Shown here piece by piece: positions 46,870 through 58,765 of a stretch of DNA of 64,000 nt. Location: the NCBI GenBank assembly GCA_019914995.1, contig CM034131.1:3038001-3102000 (forward strand), in the 5' to 3' direction. The DNA is from Acanthochlamys bracteata. Taxonomy: Eukaryota > Streptophyta > Magnoliopsida > Pandanales > Velloziaceae. The translations under genes were made by a program, and so were the position numbers. Below the pieces are notes generated by a model. That model did not search any database and had not been told where the DNA came from. It saw only the letters and a program-made list of their open reading frames with translations. Positions within the stretch are counted from its first letter, which is position 1. Every line of letters begins with the position of its first letter.

Positions 46870-49255
46870 TTTTTTTTTGTTGAATTTATTTAAGCTGTAC
46901 TGTACAACACCATTAACAAAAAAATAAAAAAAAAGAAAGATTGAGCTCTGGCAGCTTACTGGCCTGACTCACTAGCAGCTGACCAGTGAGCACTGCTAGC
47001 TCACTAGTGAGCTGCCATGAGCTAGCCAAACTTGAAAATTTTGCAAAAAATAAACACATATTTTTGAAGATGCATTGTAAAAAAAAATTCAAGTTTGTTA
47101 TGTTAAATTTGTTTAAGCTGCATTGTAAAACACCATTAACAAAAAAAAAAAAAAAAGGAAGTTGGAGACCAGTGCTCACTGGCCTGACTTGGTAGCCAGT
47201 GAGCTGCCGTGAGCTAGCCAAACTTGAAAAATTTGCAAAAAACAAAACCATATTTCTGAAGATGCATTGTAAAAAAAATTCAAATTTGTTATGCTAATAA
47301 ATTTGTTTAAGCTGCATTGTACAACACCATTAATAAAAAATATATAAAAAAGGAAGTTGGAGACCAGTGAGCTCACTGGCCTGACTCAATAGCCAGTGAG
47401 CAGTGGGCTCACTGGCAGCTAACCAGTGAGCTAGCATAGCTCACTGGTGAGATGCCATGAGCTAGCCAATCTTGAAGAATTTGCAAAAACAAAACCATAT
47501 TTCTTAAGATACATTGTAAAAAAGATATCAAGTTTGTTATGCTAAATTTGTTAAGTTGAGTTGTACAACACCATTAACAAAAGAAAAAAAAAAGTTTGAG
47601 CTCTGCCAGCTCACTGGCCTGACTCAGTGAGCAGTGGGCTCACTAGCACTGATCAGTGAGCTATCAGCTCACTAGTCACCTGCGAGTGAGGTAGCAGAGT
47701 TGGTCGGGCAGAAGACTAGCTCATTGGTCTCCTTGTCAGGTATACATCTGCTAGAAGCTTCACTGGTTTGCTTTGTCAGCATAAGGTAGCCACTCACTGG
47801 CCAGATGCTTTCACTTGTCCATTCCATTCCAATCAAATTCACATTCTTAGCAACACCAAATACCAACCAGCATTACAACAATCACATTCAAGAGCTGGCA
47901 GCAGGAGATCATTGAGCACTGCTGGCTCACTAGTCTCCTCTGCCACCCTTATTGCAAGCCATTCACATTTACATCATTTGGAAACTTCTTCCAGTCATTT
48001 TTATTGATATGATCACACAACACATTATAAATATATTTCCAATTCTGTTTCACAGCTTCATACATTTCACATTCATATTTACACAATTACAACATTCACA
48101 TAACACATATGAAGCAAAAAACTCATTCACATTCTATTAAAAAAAATGTCAGCATTACACAATTTTTTACAAAATATTTCTTTCATTGACTCATGAGTAA
48201 CATATCCTACACCATGGAACAATTTCAATCTCATTAATGGGTATACAATCACATTGAAAGAAAAAAAAAACAGAGCCAAGGAGAAAAACAAATCATCGGC
48301 ATCTTCACTGGCCGCCTGCATCTTCCATCTATTCATCTGCATACAATAGGGAAAAATAGAGAAAAACATTAACTTGCTGGCATTGCAATCAAACACAAGC
48401 AGAGAGAAAATTGAGATTGAAACTAAAATTATAATACCTGAAATTGAAATCGAGCTCACTATAATTAAAAATTGAAATGTGAAGCTACACAGAAAAAGCA
48501 GAATCAGTCTCACAAATAAAAATTGCATAAGAAGTTGAAATCAAAATAAGAAATGAAATTGAAATCGAAATTAAAATTAAAATCAAAGCAAGATTCAATA
48601 CCACGGAGCTGGGGATCTCTCCTTATCAATCTTTGTTTCAGTTGTAATCACTACTTGCACCAATATAGAAAAAAAAATTGAAAAAATTATTAAAAAACAA
48701 ATATTGGTCAAGAAAAGTAAGAAATAACAATACCGGAATCGGTATTGATCAACGGCGAGGTTAAAGACCGGCGAGCTCGGGTTGATCACATCGCTTGCAC
48801 CTGATCGGTTTCGACGGTGCTCGAGGCTGCAACATAATAAATCGATGAGGGGAATAAGAAGAGCAGGAGGAGGAGAAGACAAAAAACACGAAAACTTACC
48901 GAATTGACGATCGTCGACGATGAGCTAGGGTTTTGCTTGCCGTCGAGTTTCCGATTGGGTGCGAGAGAGCTCCCGATTGAGAGAAAAATGGAAGGAAGGG
49001 AAGATAGGAGGCAGCATTGGCTCAGGGTGTCGCCGGAATCCCTCCATCGCCGGCACGGAGCAGCAAGGAGGGATCAACAGAGGAGTCGGGAGAAAATGAG
49101 AGAAAAAAAAATTAAAAAAAATAACGCTTATACTTTGTAAGGGCACGCAAAATTACTAATGTGCTCTTACACAGTGTTTACGTAGGAGAAAAAAATGGGA
49201 TGCTGCTGGCTGGCAGAAAAAATCGAATGATCCAGATTTGGTGTGCGCACATCCC
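46870..49255 (-). repeat. MULE-2 right terminal inverted repeat
   Basis: It is an inverted copy of the left arm without the solo LTR. It contains the tandem array (46900-47700), the GAATGTGAATATGAATGTG segment, the leader ORF (minus strand, 48595-49052) and an outer end reaching GGGATG. It provides the empty-site reference for the insertion in the left arm. Confidence 0.75.
46900..47700 (-). repeat. Tandem array in MULE-2 right arm
   Basis: It has about four inverted-orientation units with GCCAGTGAGC, TGAGCTAGCCAAACTTGAA, TGCATTGTAAAAAAAATTC and TGTACAACACCATTAA words, mirroring 42910-43880. Copy number differs from the left arm. Confidence 0.65.
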
Positions 49256-49594
49256 ACACATATATATATATATATATATATATTTCTTAACTTATCATAA
49301 TTTGACTAATTTTTATTTAATTTATAAATTTTATTGAAATTATTATTTTTTTCTTTTTAGATATATCATAATTAATAAAATTTTTACTACTGTAAAAATT
49401 AATTTCTATAATTTTTATTTTAATAATTTTAATTATTAAATGAGTCGAACCGATTTTGATCCGGTAATTAAATAAGTTGGATTATGATTGATAATTTTGA
49501 CCCATATAAATAAATATGTCAGATTATGGCCGAATAATTTCACCCGATTACTATATAAATCGATTCAAAATTGATTGTCACTCCTATGATGCAG

Positions 49595-49740
49595 CAGACA
49601 TCTGGGAAAGATCAAAGCATTAGGAATTAAAAAGGTACCTGCTTTGAGTTCTATTGAAGTTCAAGATGAGGTACATACCGTTCATGTCAGAGACAAGAAC
49701 CATGAACGGAGTAATGAAATATACCAAACACACAGGATGC
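49595..49740 (+). pseudogene. PPR pseudogene, fragment 5 (E/E+ end)
   Basis: It reads ADIWERSKALGIKKVPALSS and IEVQDEVHT, then after a frame change VHVRDKNHERSNEIYQT. This is the E/E+ motif of plant PLS-class PPR proteins (family phrase KGIKKVPGCSWIEV..EVHEF..GD..HP). It joins fragment 4 across hAT-like element D. No DYW domain follows. Confidence 0.8.
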
Positions 49741-49927
49741 TGCTCTCATCAATGGAATTCTTTTGAAACTACGTGATCTTCACTACCGCTTGAGGATGTC
49801 TTGCATCTACGTCAATGTGCAATCAAAGTTTTGGACAATCTTTATAGATGATTTATACATAAGGTAGAAGAAGTATGTAAAACGAAACAGCATAGTTAAG
49901 CACTACATAAAAATAGAAGCATATGAA

Positions 49928-50117
49928 GGGGCCGTTTGGAAAAATGAGTTTGTCTTTTTTTACCTAAAAATAAAAAAGCTATACATATAATGACGTACAA
50001 TTCACTCATGCCTTCAAATTTCTAAAAAGATAATTAAATACTGTAGAAAGTTTCTTGAAAAGTGAAAAATTAAAAATGAGATGAAAAAATAGGTTAAACT
50101 CACAGCCAAACAACCCC
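49928..50117. repeat. Small MITE with GGGGCCGTTTGG ends
   Basis: It is about 190 bp with ends GGGGCCGTTTGG and CCAAACAACCCC, inverted with two mismatched bases. The interior is A/T-rich. No certain target duplication is visible. It may be a Tourist-like or related MITE. It lies 3' of the RING gene and does not touch its coding region. Confidence 0.5.
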
Positions 50118-50473
50118 AAAGTCAGACATTGCGGGTTTCACCAAGGCCAAGCTGGCTTGTGTCAAAGTGAGTCAAAGTTTCTATCCATATATCCATCACT
50201 GAATGAGATAATATGAACTGGTTTTGGATGGCAACTGACATGAACAAACTATCACAGTTAGTGCATCATGTTTTCTTGCAGATAATGCTTAGCAATGAAA
50301 ATTAAGAGCAAGAGAATCTGCAAGGACGGGTTTCTAAATATTTTTCTCCTTCATTAGATGGTAATGAAATTGACTAAAACTAAAACCAATAAGATACAAG
50401 AAGGATACTTAAGCATCATGCTCCAGCAAACAAGCCACAGTATATGGAAAAAATACGACGATATTCAATAAGA

Positions 50474-53163
50474 TTATGGTCGTCCCCTGGTGCGAATGCT
50501 AACTGCTCTGGAAGTCATTGCTCTCAGATTGGCTCTTGCTGCATTTAGCATGTGCTGTTGAAGTTCACGATTGTCCTGAAATGCTTCCATGAACTCTTCC
50601 CTCTGAAGCCTGTATGCCAATGCAGCATCCTCAGTCTGACTTGAGGGAGCCCTCCTTCTAAGGCTTCTCTCAAGATCTCTGGCTTGAGAGGCTAGATTGG
50701 TAGATCTTATGCTTCTGATGTATCTACTTCCTGAGTTAAGGGAGTAAGTTCTCGTACTGTTGACTATGGAAATAATACTTGGATTACTGTTTGTGATGCT
50801 AGAGCTTCTTTCAAGGATCTCTGTCGCTCCGGAAGCCATGGTCTTTCTTGCCTCAACATCATCAGGAAACAAAAGTTGAATAGTATTCCAAAGAACAGTA
50901 TTTACAGTGCAGGACCTTGAATTACTGCAAGAGAAGGATTGTCATATATTGATAATTTCCTTAAGAGAGAAGGACCTTATGAGAGATTGCCACAAAGGGA
51001 GCGAAGATAAACTTGAACTATGCTGGCGAGAATTATTACCCAATCAGCTGTCTGCATTTAGGACAACGCCTTCCGCATTTCGCAGCAGCATATTTCAAGC
51101 ACTTCAAGCAAAAACTGTTAAAGCAAAGTATGTTTGAGGTTCATACACTAAAAAACAATTTTAAGAGCAAATTCATCCAAATTTACAATATACAAATATT
51201 TGCATAACAACTAGAAATTATAGGTGCTCTTATTAGTTTGTAAGTAAGTATAAAAGAGAAACTTTCTGAGAATATATGAAATCCAAGATTTCATAAATTG
51301 AGAATTCAATCAAACATGATAGCTCAACCTCTCTTAGAAAACTAAAATAGCTAGACAAAAATGAAAGGAATAACATATGAATGATGATGTTATAAGTTCA
51401 AGAACTTAAAAAGATCCCTCCACCACTTTATCACACCAAAATACAAACAAATGAACAAATTCACTGATAATGGTGGCCATTCCTGATGTCATAAATTTGT
51501 CATATCAGAGTAGTAGAGGGTTTTTACCTATGCCCACAAGGAGTTGTACTTGGTTCAATGCATATCTCCAAACAAATCTGCAGTCCCATTGAAGTTTATT
51601 ATTCAGTTTTGTGGAGAATACTAAGTAGTCGTAAAGAAAAAGAAAAAGACATTTTCCAAAGAGTTTCTGATTCTTACAGCACAACAGAGCTCATCCCTGA
51701 GCCGATCCATGCACAATAGAGGGCCTTTGGTAGATTCTTGCTCAGGCGAAGCCTTCTCTTTCTGCTTCTTCTCTTCATTCGCTGCAAGAGTGAGCTTTGT
51801 CTCACACTTTCCTCTGGAGTCTTAGATTCCCAACATACCCAAAAGTCATATATAAGATACCGAAATAGACAAAATGCAATTATTGTCGCCTAAATAACAT
51901 AACCAGTGGATTATAAAACAGGGGTTATCAGAAATCATTTTCTCTTTTAGACACCAGTCGAAACTATTCAATCAAAACATATAAAGGGGGAAAAGGTCTA
52001 ACTCCAAGAACAACCAAGTGAATGGTAAAGAAAAGGAGTAGAGAACTAACCACCTCTAGGAGCTGCATCATCATCATCAAGGCAAAGAACCACAGGAGGA
52101 ATCAAAGTGGGCAACGTCCTGCGATTTCTTCTCTTTCTGACCTCAACATTAATGGAAACTGAGAATCAATAATCTGAACCCAGAAACTTAAAGAGAAGAT
52201 ATACTACTGATAAGTGGCCCTTAACTTAAGAATAAATCAAAACAAAGTAAAAGGCTCAGTCACTTTCCTGATAAACCATAACTTTGGACAAAGACATGAA
52301 TGATGCTCTAAGGGTATCACAGATTTCACAGTCAGCTCTCTTCCGCCCATGTTTATTTTAGTTAATTTTTGACAAATTTACTGAAATATACTTCCAAACA
52401 ACTTCAGATTATTCGTTCAATTTTAGAAAATTTAGGGTGAGTTTGGCTTTCCATTTCTCCAACGAAATTTTTAATTTTTAATTTTTATTTTTTAATACAT
52501 ATTTTATAAATATTTTAAAAATTTATTTTAAAATTTATAAAATTTTTTTATTATATTTTTTTATATTTTTTTTTAAATAAAAAAATAAAAATATTTTCTA
52601 TTTTAAAAAAGTTATATTTGGTAAGCAATCCTAAACGCAATTAATCTTATCGCTGCAAACTAAATTCATCAAATTGGAAATTGAAAACAATTTGCCCATC
52701 GTACAAATCGAAGCAAAACCACAAAGAACCAAAATAAAAAAATCAAGACCAACACTAATATTCTAGTAATTGAAATCGAAATAATAACACAGACTAAAAC
52801 AGAAATGTTTAGGCGAAAAACCCGATACCAATACTCAAATAAAAAAATCGTTACCCGTAATGAGAGAGATAAAAGGAGAAATTTATACCGGTCGGAGTGT
52901 GATGTGGGCGGAGATCTGAGACGGTAATTCGTGGATCTTTTCTTGATTATGGACTCCCTGACTGGCGTATCTTCTACTACAAGGGTCGCGAGCAGTGCTT
53001 CTTCGTCCCACCCAGCCGTGGCGGCCGCCGACCGAAACCCTGGACTCAACAACGTGCTATTGCCTTCGCCAGCTTTGTTGGTTCCTTTACCGTTGTTCTC
53101 GTTCTTCTCTAGTTCCTCGTTCTTTTCTTCCTCCCCTGCTACTGCTGCTGCTTCTGCCGCCAT
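50474..53163 (-). CDS. C3HC4 RING finger protein, likely E3 ligase
   Basis: The exons are 52889-53163, 52051-52136, 51678-51820, 51528-51577, 51040-51114 and 50474-50924. All introns are GT-AG and all phases agree, giving 359 residues. The RING spans residues 167-205: C167-x2-C170, then C182-x-H184-x2-C187-x2-C190 (TPCGHSFCLKC) and C202-x2-C205 (CPKC). It follows KGPLLCMDRLRDELC. The N-terminus is Ala/Glu-rich and acidic, with a basic stretch KKRSTNYRLR and an acidic LDDDDAAP patch. After the RING come CTVNTVLWNTIQLLFPDDVE and a helical C-terminus rich in Arg and Gln. RING proteins of this type usually act as E3 ubiquitin ligases. The substrate cannot be read from sequence. A single ATG at 53163 opens the longest in-frame start. 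Intron 1 carries an AT-rich MITE-like repeat. Confidence 0.9.
52434..52638. repeat. AT-rich MITE-like repeat, copy 7 (in RING intron 1)
   Basis: It starts AGGGTGAGTTTGGCTTTCC and ends GGTAAGCAATCCTAAACGC, with shared core words TTTTTAATACATATTTTATA and AATATTTTAAAAATTTATTT. It lies inside intron 1 of the RING gene and does not affect splice sites. Confidence 0.5.
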
Positions 53164-53472
53164 GGTTGCCGTGCTTCAGGAAACCACAGAGAGATGGACA
53201 GAGAAATGAACGGTTAGAATGAATGAATGTTTGAAATCCCGTGAAATAAAAATGTTTTGGGTAATAAGATGACTGTATTTTCTTACGGATGTAACGGCTA
53301 GTATTGTAGCAAATTTTTGCACGTGGGTTTGAACATTGGGCCTATATGGGCCTTGGAAATAAATTGGCCCTTTTTAGAAGAAATGGGGAGCTAAGGATTT
53401 GATTAGCATTGGCACCTCACATACCGCTGGTGTCACGTGCAACATCTTTCCTCCTGCCTGTTCTCCGCCGAT
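53164..53472. other. Promoter/5' UTR region of the RING gene
   Basis: This is the sequence upstream of the minus-strand RING start. It contains TCACGTGCAAC and GCACGTGGGTTT words, both with the ACGTG core of plant G-box-type sites. Function is inferred only. The plus-strand ORF at 52931-53209 is antisense to exon 1. Confidence 0.3.
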
Positions 53473-53893
53473 AGAGGTGTAAATACATGATCCCCCAGCC
53501 CGGCATGGTCAAATAAAACAAACGGGCCGGCCTACCCGACCAGTTATATGTCAGTCGGATTGTGTCGGTCTGATTCAGTTGATAAAATTGTGATCCAAAT
53601 AATTAACTTCATTATAACTTTTTTAATTATTATAAATATTTTTTAATAATATTATTTTATTAATAGGTATGATCAAATTAATTATTTAAAATTAGCTTCT
53701 ATTAAATGGTTTAACTATTAGCCACTGACCAGATCGACAGATTGTCTATCTGGCTAAACGATTTAATTTGATACTACTCGTTTTTAGATTAGATCTGTCC
53801 AATCTAATCACATTTATCAGCCGAATAATTTTATTGTGCTAAAGATCAGTCCAGTTAGCTTATTATATTTGTATATTTATCGAATTTAACTCT
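53473..53893. mobile_element. hAT-like non-autonomous element E (421 bp)
   Basis: The ends are AGAGGTGTAAAT and, on the minus strand, AGAGTTAAATTCG. The flanks CCGCCGAT and CCGCACTA share only the first four bases, so the target duplication is weak. The interior has CCGGCCTACCCGACC near the left, TTAGATCTGTCCAATC near the right and an A/T-rich middle. It resembles hAT-like element D more than A or C. Confidence 0.45.
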
Positions 53894-55106
53894 CCGCACT
53901 ATAAAAAAGAAAAAAAAAACAGCTCTTTCTATTTTGATTTTTTTTATCATACTTCTATTATTATTTCTTTTATGTTCTCCCTATCTAAGTTGATCTTTTC
54001 AGTTCGAATCTTTTTTCCTCCGATATTTTGTTTTTGGTTTTTGTTTAAGCATTGTTTAAATTTTTTCGATTCTTGAATGTTTTCTAATTATGAATCTAAA
54101 ACTTTAATAAATAATAAATGAATTTTCTAAAACTGAGTTTAGTAAAACTGAATTCGATAAAAATAAATTTGAAATAATTTGAGATATAAAAAGTAAATTT
54201 GAACTTCAAATTTGATGGATAAAAAAGTGACTTTAGTTTAATTGAAACATTGTAATCCTAAATTCCTAAGTATAAAAAAAACATGGACTAGTAAAGCGAA
54301 GAACCAAAAACAAGGGGGATCGAATTTATAACTTAAATGGGTTCATTGAAGATATCACAAATATACATGTCTAAGTTTTATTATGAAACTCCCTTTTTTT
54401 TTAAAAATTTGCAGGGTAAATTTTTATGTGAGTTCGCTGCTGTCCATAGAGTGCCATTGAAGGCGTATGATCCTTCTACATGAAAAGCGCATAAAGTTAA
54501 TAGAAAATTTTTGTGGTGGCCTATGCGCGTGTTTATCTAGTAGCTAAACTGAGTAAATTTGAGTTTTTAAAAAATAAATTTAAATTAAAAATAAAAATAT
54601 TTAATAAAAAATATTTTTATATTAATTGTAAATTTTAAAAGTAAATTTTTAAAAAATTTATTTTAATTTTTTAATTTATTTTTTATTAAAAATAAATTTG
54701 AAAAAAATAGAATTTGAGATGTTAGTAAACGGGCAAGCTTATTTTTTGCGCCATCAACTAGTATCTTTCAGTCGGTATGTAAGAGTATTCATAAAATATA
54801 TTATTTTTGAAATAAATACTAATTTTAGTTTATTTTGAAAATAAATACTAAAAAATAATTTTTTGAAATAAATATTTTTGTATTTATTTATTATTTATAT
54901 TAGAAGTGAAACTAAAAATAAAATTTTTAATCTTAAAACATGATTATAGAAATAAGAGTTTAAAAATGAGCTAAAAAAGCTAAGTTTTGAATAAAAAAGA
55001 AAATATAGGAAGTATATGGAAATCCAATTTTTGACAAGAAAAATAAAATCAAACACAAAGAACACGTTCTTAAGCAATCATAACTTCATAAGTGGATGGT
55101 AAGGTT

Positions 55107-55400
55107 GTGTTTCAAATATCCATAACTGAGTTTCGTAAAAGTAAAAAGTAAAAAATAAATTTTTTTGAAAAATAAAGTGGAAGTGAAGTTCAATATTTGT
55201 GTTTCAATAGATTTTGAAAGTGTGTTAAAAATTAAAATATATATTAGTATTAAAAAGTGTGTAAATAAGAAAGTTGGAACTAAAATTTCGTATGTGGAAG
55301 TGAAGTTCTGAATTTCTTGTGTAATTAAAACATATGAACTGTTTAAACTCAGAATTTGATAAAATAAAGTAAAATTACGAACATTTGAAATACGCCGTAG
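55107..55400. repeat. MITE-like element with GTGTTTCAAATAT ends
   Basis: The left end is GTGTTTCAAATATCCATAA and the right end, read on the minus strand, is GCGTATTTCAAATGTTCGTAA with its last base trimmed. It has repeated internal GGAAGTGAAGTTC words. It has no coding capacity. Its ends differ from the common AT-rich family. Confidence 0.45.
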
Positions 55401-56285
55401 TAACAAGCTTGAATAACCGGATGTTATGAATAGCTGCTCCTTTTGAGCAAATACAATTAATTAAAGAACGTGCACAAAAATAGGTAAGTATATAAAAAAA
55501 ATACAAAAATTGGGCGATAATATAAAATTAGAATTCAATAAAGTTTTAAATCCTAATATAAAAACTTGGCATTCTTATCAAATTAGCAAATTTTTACAAA
55601 TTTGCTTTTAAAGTCTTAATATCAAATGTATGTATTTTCGAAAATATATTGTTTCCGTAAAAGATAATAAGAAAACAAAATAATCAATCTCCTATATTGG
55701 TTTGATGACCGAAAAAGAGTGAAATGGTATTGTTATTCAGACTGGAAATTCTTACAATTTATTGAATTTCTCACGTGTTATTGCGATATAAATTCATCGT
55801 ACTCGCTATAAGTTAGAATAATCTAACTAATCGGCAATCAGTTCTTTTTTTTTTGTGAAAAATTGGAATTCATAATGTTCTTAGAGAGAAAATCGCAGTT
55901 ATGTTGCGTGGTAATTATTTTTTAAATTTTCATTAAGAATAAATTATTAGCAACGACGGACCGTCGTTATTAATAATATTAGTGACAATTAATATGCAGT
56001 CATTATAATTGAAGGTATATTCATGAAGTAATAAGTATTGAAACAAAACATTTATTAATGGTGATGGTTTATGTTATCATTATTAAGATCTCCTCACTGG
56101 ATGAAGTATTTGCCACACAAGATTTTTAAAAATAAAATAATATTTAAATTAAAAAATTATATATATTCTTTTTAAAGAAATTTTAAATATAAAATAGTAT
56201 ACAAATCTTTATAGGAAATAAATTAATAAGCTATAAGTAACAAACAAAATAATCTCTGAACCACGGTAAGGAGTGTTACTATTCA

Positions 56286-56542
56286 GAGAGCGTTTGAAAA
56301 TAATTTTAAAATAAGATTTTTTCATAATAAATATATTTTTATTTTTAAAAAAAAATAAATTTTAGTTTTAAAAAAATAATAAAAATATGTAATAAAAAAA
56401 ATTTTACTATGTAAAATTTTTTTATGTTTTTAAAATCTTCAAATAAAATTTTTTTAAATATTTATAAAATATATATTAAAAAATATATAATTAAAAATTA
56501 AAAAAATTATTTTCGTCGTGGTAAGAAGTCAAACGCACCCTC
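56286..56542. repeat. AT-rich MITE-like repeat, copy 8
   Basis: It starts AGAGAGCGTTTGAAAA and ends, on the minus strand, GAGGGTGCGTTTGACTTC. The core has the family words AAAATATGTAATAAAAAAA and TTTACTATGTAAAATTTTT. One of the clearest copies for judging the inverted ends. Confidence 0.5.
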
Positions 56543-58547
56543 AGAGGAGTGTATACTACCTTTTTTATGCCAAAGCGTTTCTTAAAATATTAGGTAATGA
56601 CTCCTTTTGCTTTTAAGGTGCAACTCTCAAGAAACTTTTTTGATCATTATTTTTTCAAAAATTTCTCACTTTTTTAGAATAAGTAAACTCGTTATTTATT
56701 TTTTTCTTTCACCGACGGAGTCATCGACCACGTGTAGCACGATAGTTTTAAAATTTTACATGAAGAATGTAAATGATACTTGTAACCTTTCTCATTTTTT
56801 AACATACAAATATTTTAATTACATTAGTAAAAGAGATTACGTTTTGTTATTTAATATTACATTAGTAATAATAAATACACATTATATATTTTACTAGTAC
56901 TGCTAAATTAAAATAAATCATCACTGAAAATTTAGATTTACTTTTGTACAAATTTAAGTGAGTAAATTATATTAATACACAAATGGAAAAAAAAAAATAT
57001 ATATATATATATATATATGCACATATGAAAAAATTAGCAATCATTTTGCTCATTTTTAACCATAATCCTATATTAATGTAGATTCTAAAATCATGACAAA
57101 TATTTGCAACTAAAATTTAAGACTTCTAGCCGCATCTTTCTTTTTCTGCTTATGATTTTGTGCAATCTTCTCTCGTTATGTTTCTTCATCTCCATATTTT
57201 TATTATATCTTGACACGCCACTATTGCTTTAATTGGAATGCCATCTAATTGCGACACTCCTCCGCATTTTTTAGATGATTATTTCTAATCCCCACTAATA
57301 ATCTTAATTTTTTCAAGATTTTATTTTTCCTCCAAAAAGTGTAACTTCTTATTTTAGTATATGTTTGGATAGAATAGTACTAAATTAAAAATAAACAAAA
57401 GTAAATAAGATAAAAATAACCAATAGTAAAATATTAGAATAGAGATGAGAATAAAAATAATAATTTATTCTCTTTTTGTTTGGACATATTAATAGGAGTA
57501 ATAATGAATAAATAGTTATTTTTATTTGATAATGAAGAATAAATAAGAGCAATCTTTATAAAAAAGTTGAAATATCTTTTATAAAAGATCTTTTCTCACT
57601 CTAGCAAAAGAGAAAATTTTGAATTTTTATCTGGACAATAGTTAATGATACAGCTCGCAGTATTATTACAACATATACCAATATTTTATTTATTTATTTT
57701 TTTTGTTTACAAATCATGCAATCTTGTACTACTGTGAACAACACCAACCGAAGATCAGGAAGTGAGATCGATGATGGCGAGGCACAGCATGGCGAGAGTA
57801 CAGGGAAGCGGTTGTAGGCGAGCGGCAGCTGATAGAGTGAGAAAATAAAGAAAAAGAAGACGTATCGGTAAATACAACAAACAAGACGGATTAGATAGGA
57901 TTTATAAATCTAATAGACTTAAAATTACTCTTCCTTTTCGCTACATAAATATGGGGTGTAATCGGTTTCTTCTATATAAAATAATGAAGATAAATTTTAC
58001 TTTTTTTACGAATTTGTTACCAAATAAAAACAAAGGAGAATAATTAATTTTTTTACTCTCAATTGCAAATGATGTACAATAGTTTCTTCTTTGGTTCGAA
58101 AGAGTTAGTAGGAGATTCACAAAGAATGTAAAAATACATTTGGTTGCGCTAAGTTGATTTTTTCTAAAATAATTTTGTAAAAAGTAATTATTGAAAATAA
58201 ACTCAAATTAATTATATTTGAAAGTGATCATGAAAGTAATTTTTTGTATTTAGTTATACATGAAAACAAAAAACTGAAAACAACTTTAACTTATTTTTTT
58301 AATTAAATATCAATATTAAAACAATAAATAGATATAAATAATTGAATTATGAAAATTAATATATCTAATTTAGTAATAACATTTATATAATTTAGTCAAA
58401 TTTGAATATGCTTAATAAATATATACTAAGATATACTATAATATTAAATTATACATATAATACTACTAGATAACTAATTATATAAATATTGCTTAATCTC
58501 TATTATACAAACTTAATGCTGTATGTAAACTATTTAAACTTTATATG

Positions 58548-58765
58548 GGAGAGCTTTTTTTTCCATTTCAATATTTTATTTCACATTTTTAATAAAATTT
58601 TTAAATATTTTATAAAATTTTTTAATTAATTTTAAAAATATAAAAATTCTAAATCATAAAATTTTATTATAAATTATTTATATAAATATTTTTTAATAAA
58701 AAAGATAAGTCTCGTTTTCAAAAATTCCAAAATATATTTTTTAGAATCAATTCTAAACATCCTCG
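58548..58765. repeat. AT-rich MITE-like repeat, copy 9
   Basis: It runs from GGGAGAGCTTTTTTTTCC to TCAATTCTAAACATCCTCG, with an A/T-rich core like the other copies. The ends are eroded. Confidence 0.4.

Larger units (their letters stand above)
40100..49255 (+). mobile_element. MULE-2, giant-TIR Mutator-like element
   Basis: It is a 9.2-kb element, or 7.5 kb without the solo LTR in its left arm. On the minus strand the right end starts GGGATGTGCGCACACC next to a TA microsatellite (49257-49281). The left end lacks about 50 outer bases and starts CCAGCAGCTCAG. From CTCCTACGTAAACACTGTGT inwards the two arms match closely for about 2.3 kb, covering a GC-rich leader, A/T-rich filler and a tandem array. 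A decayed FAR1-type transposase gene lies in the centre. Architecture and terminal hexamer parallel MULE-1, but the arm sequences are otherwise different. Confidence 0.85.
39798..49586. mobile_element. hAT-like element D, hosting MULE-2
   Basis: The ends are TGGGGGTGGCAATTT and, on the minus strand, TAGGAGTGACAATC. The flanks are GGATGCAA (39790-39797) and TGATGCAG (49587-49594), matching 6 of 8. Its own DNA is only about 39798-40099 and 49256-49586, rich in ACCCGCCCCGC, GACCCAAAATTTACCC and GTCGAACCGATTTTGATCCG. The rest is MULE-2 and its passenger. It has no transposase of its own. It interrupts the PPR frame inside WKDAADIWERSK. Confidence 0.65.

Noticed and set aside
42910-47720. CRISPR-like array from regularly spaced repeats
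   Set aside because: Units are long, imperfect, T-run-containing, present in inverted orientation in both arms of a MULE, and in a plant genome.
52931-53209. Plus-strand ORFs over the first RING exon (92 and 75 codons)
   Set aside because: They are antisense to a well-supported minus-strand exon with correct splicing and family match. Their Ser/Pro-rich or Leu-rich composition is a by-product.
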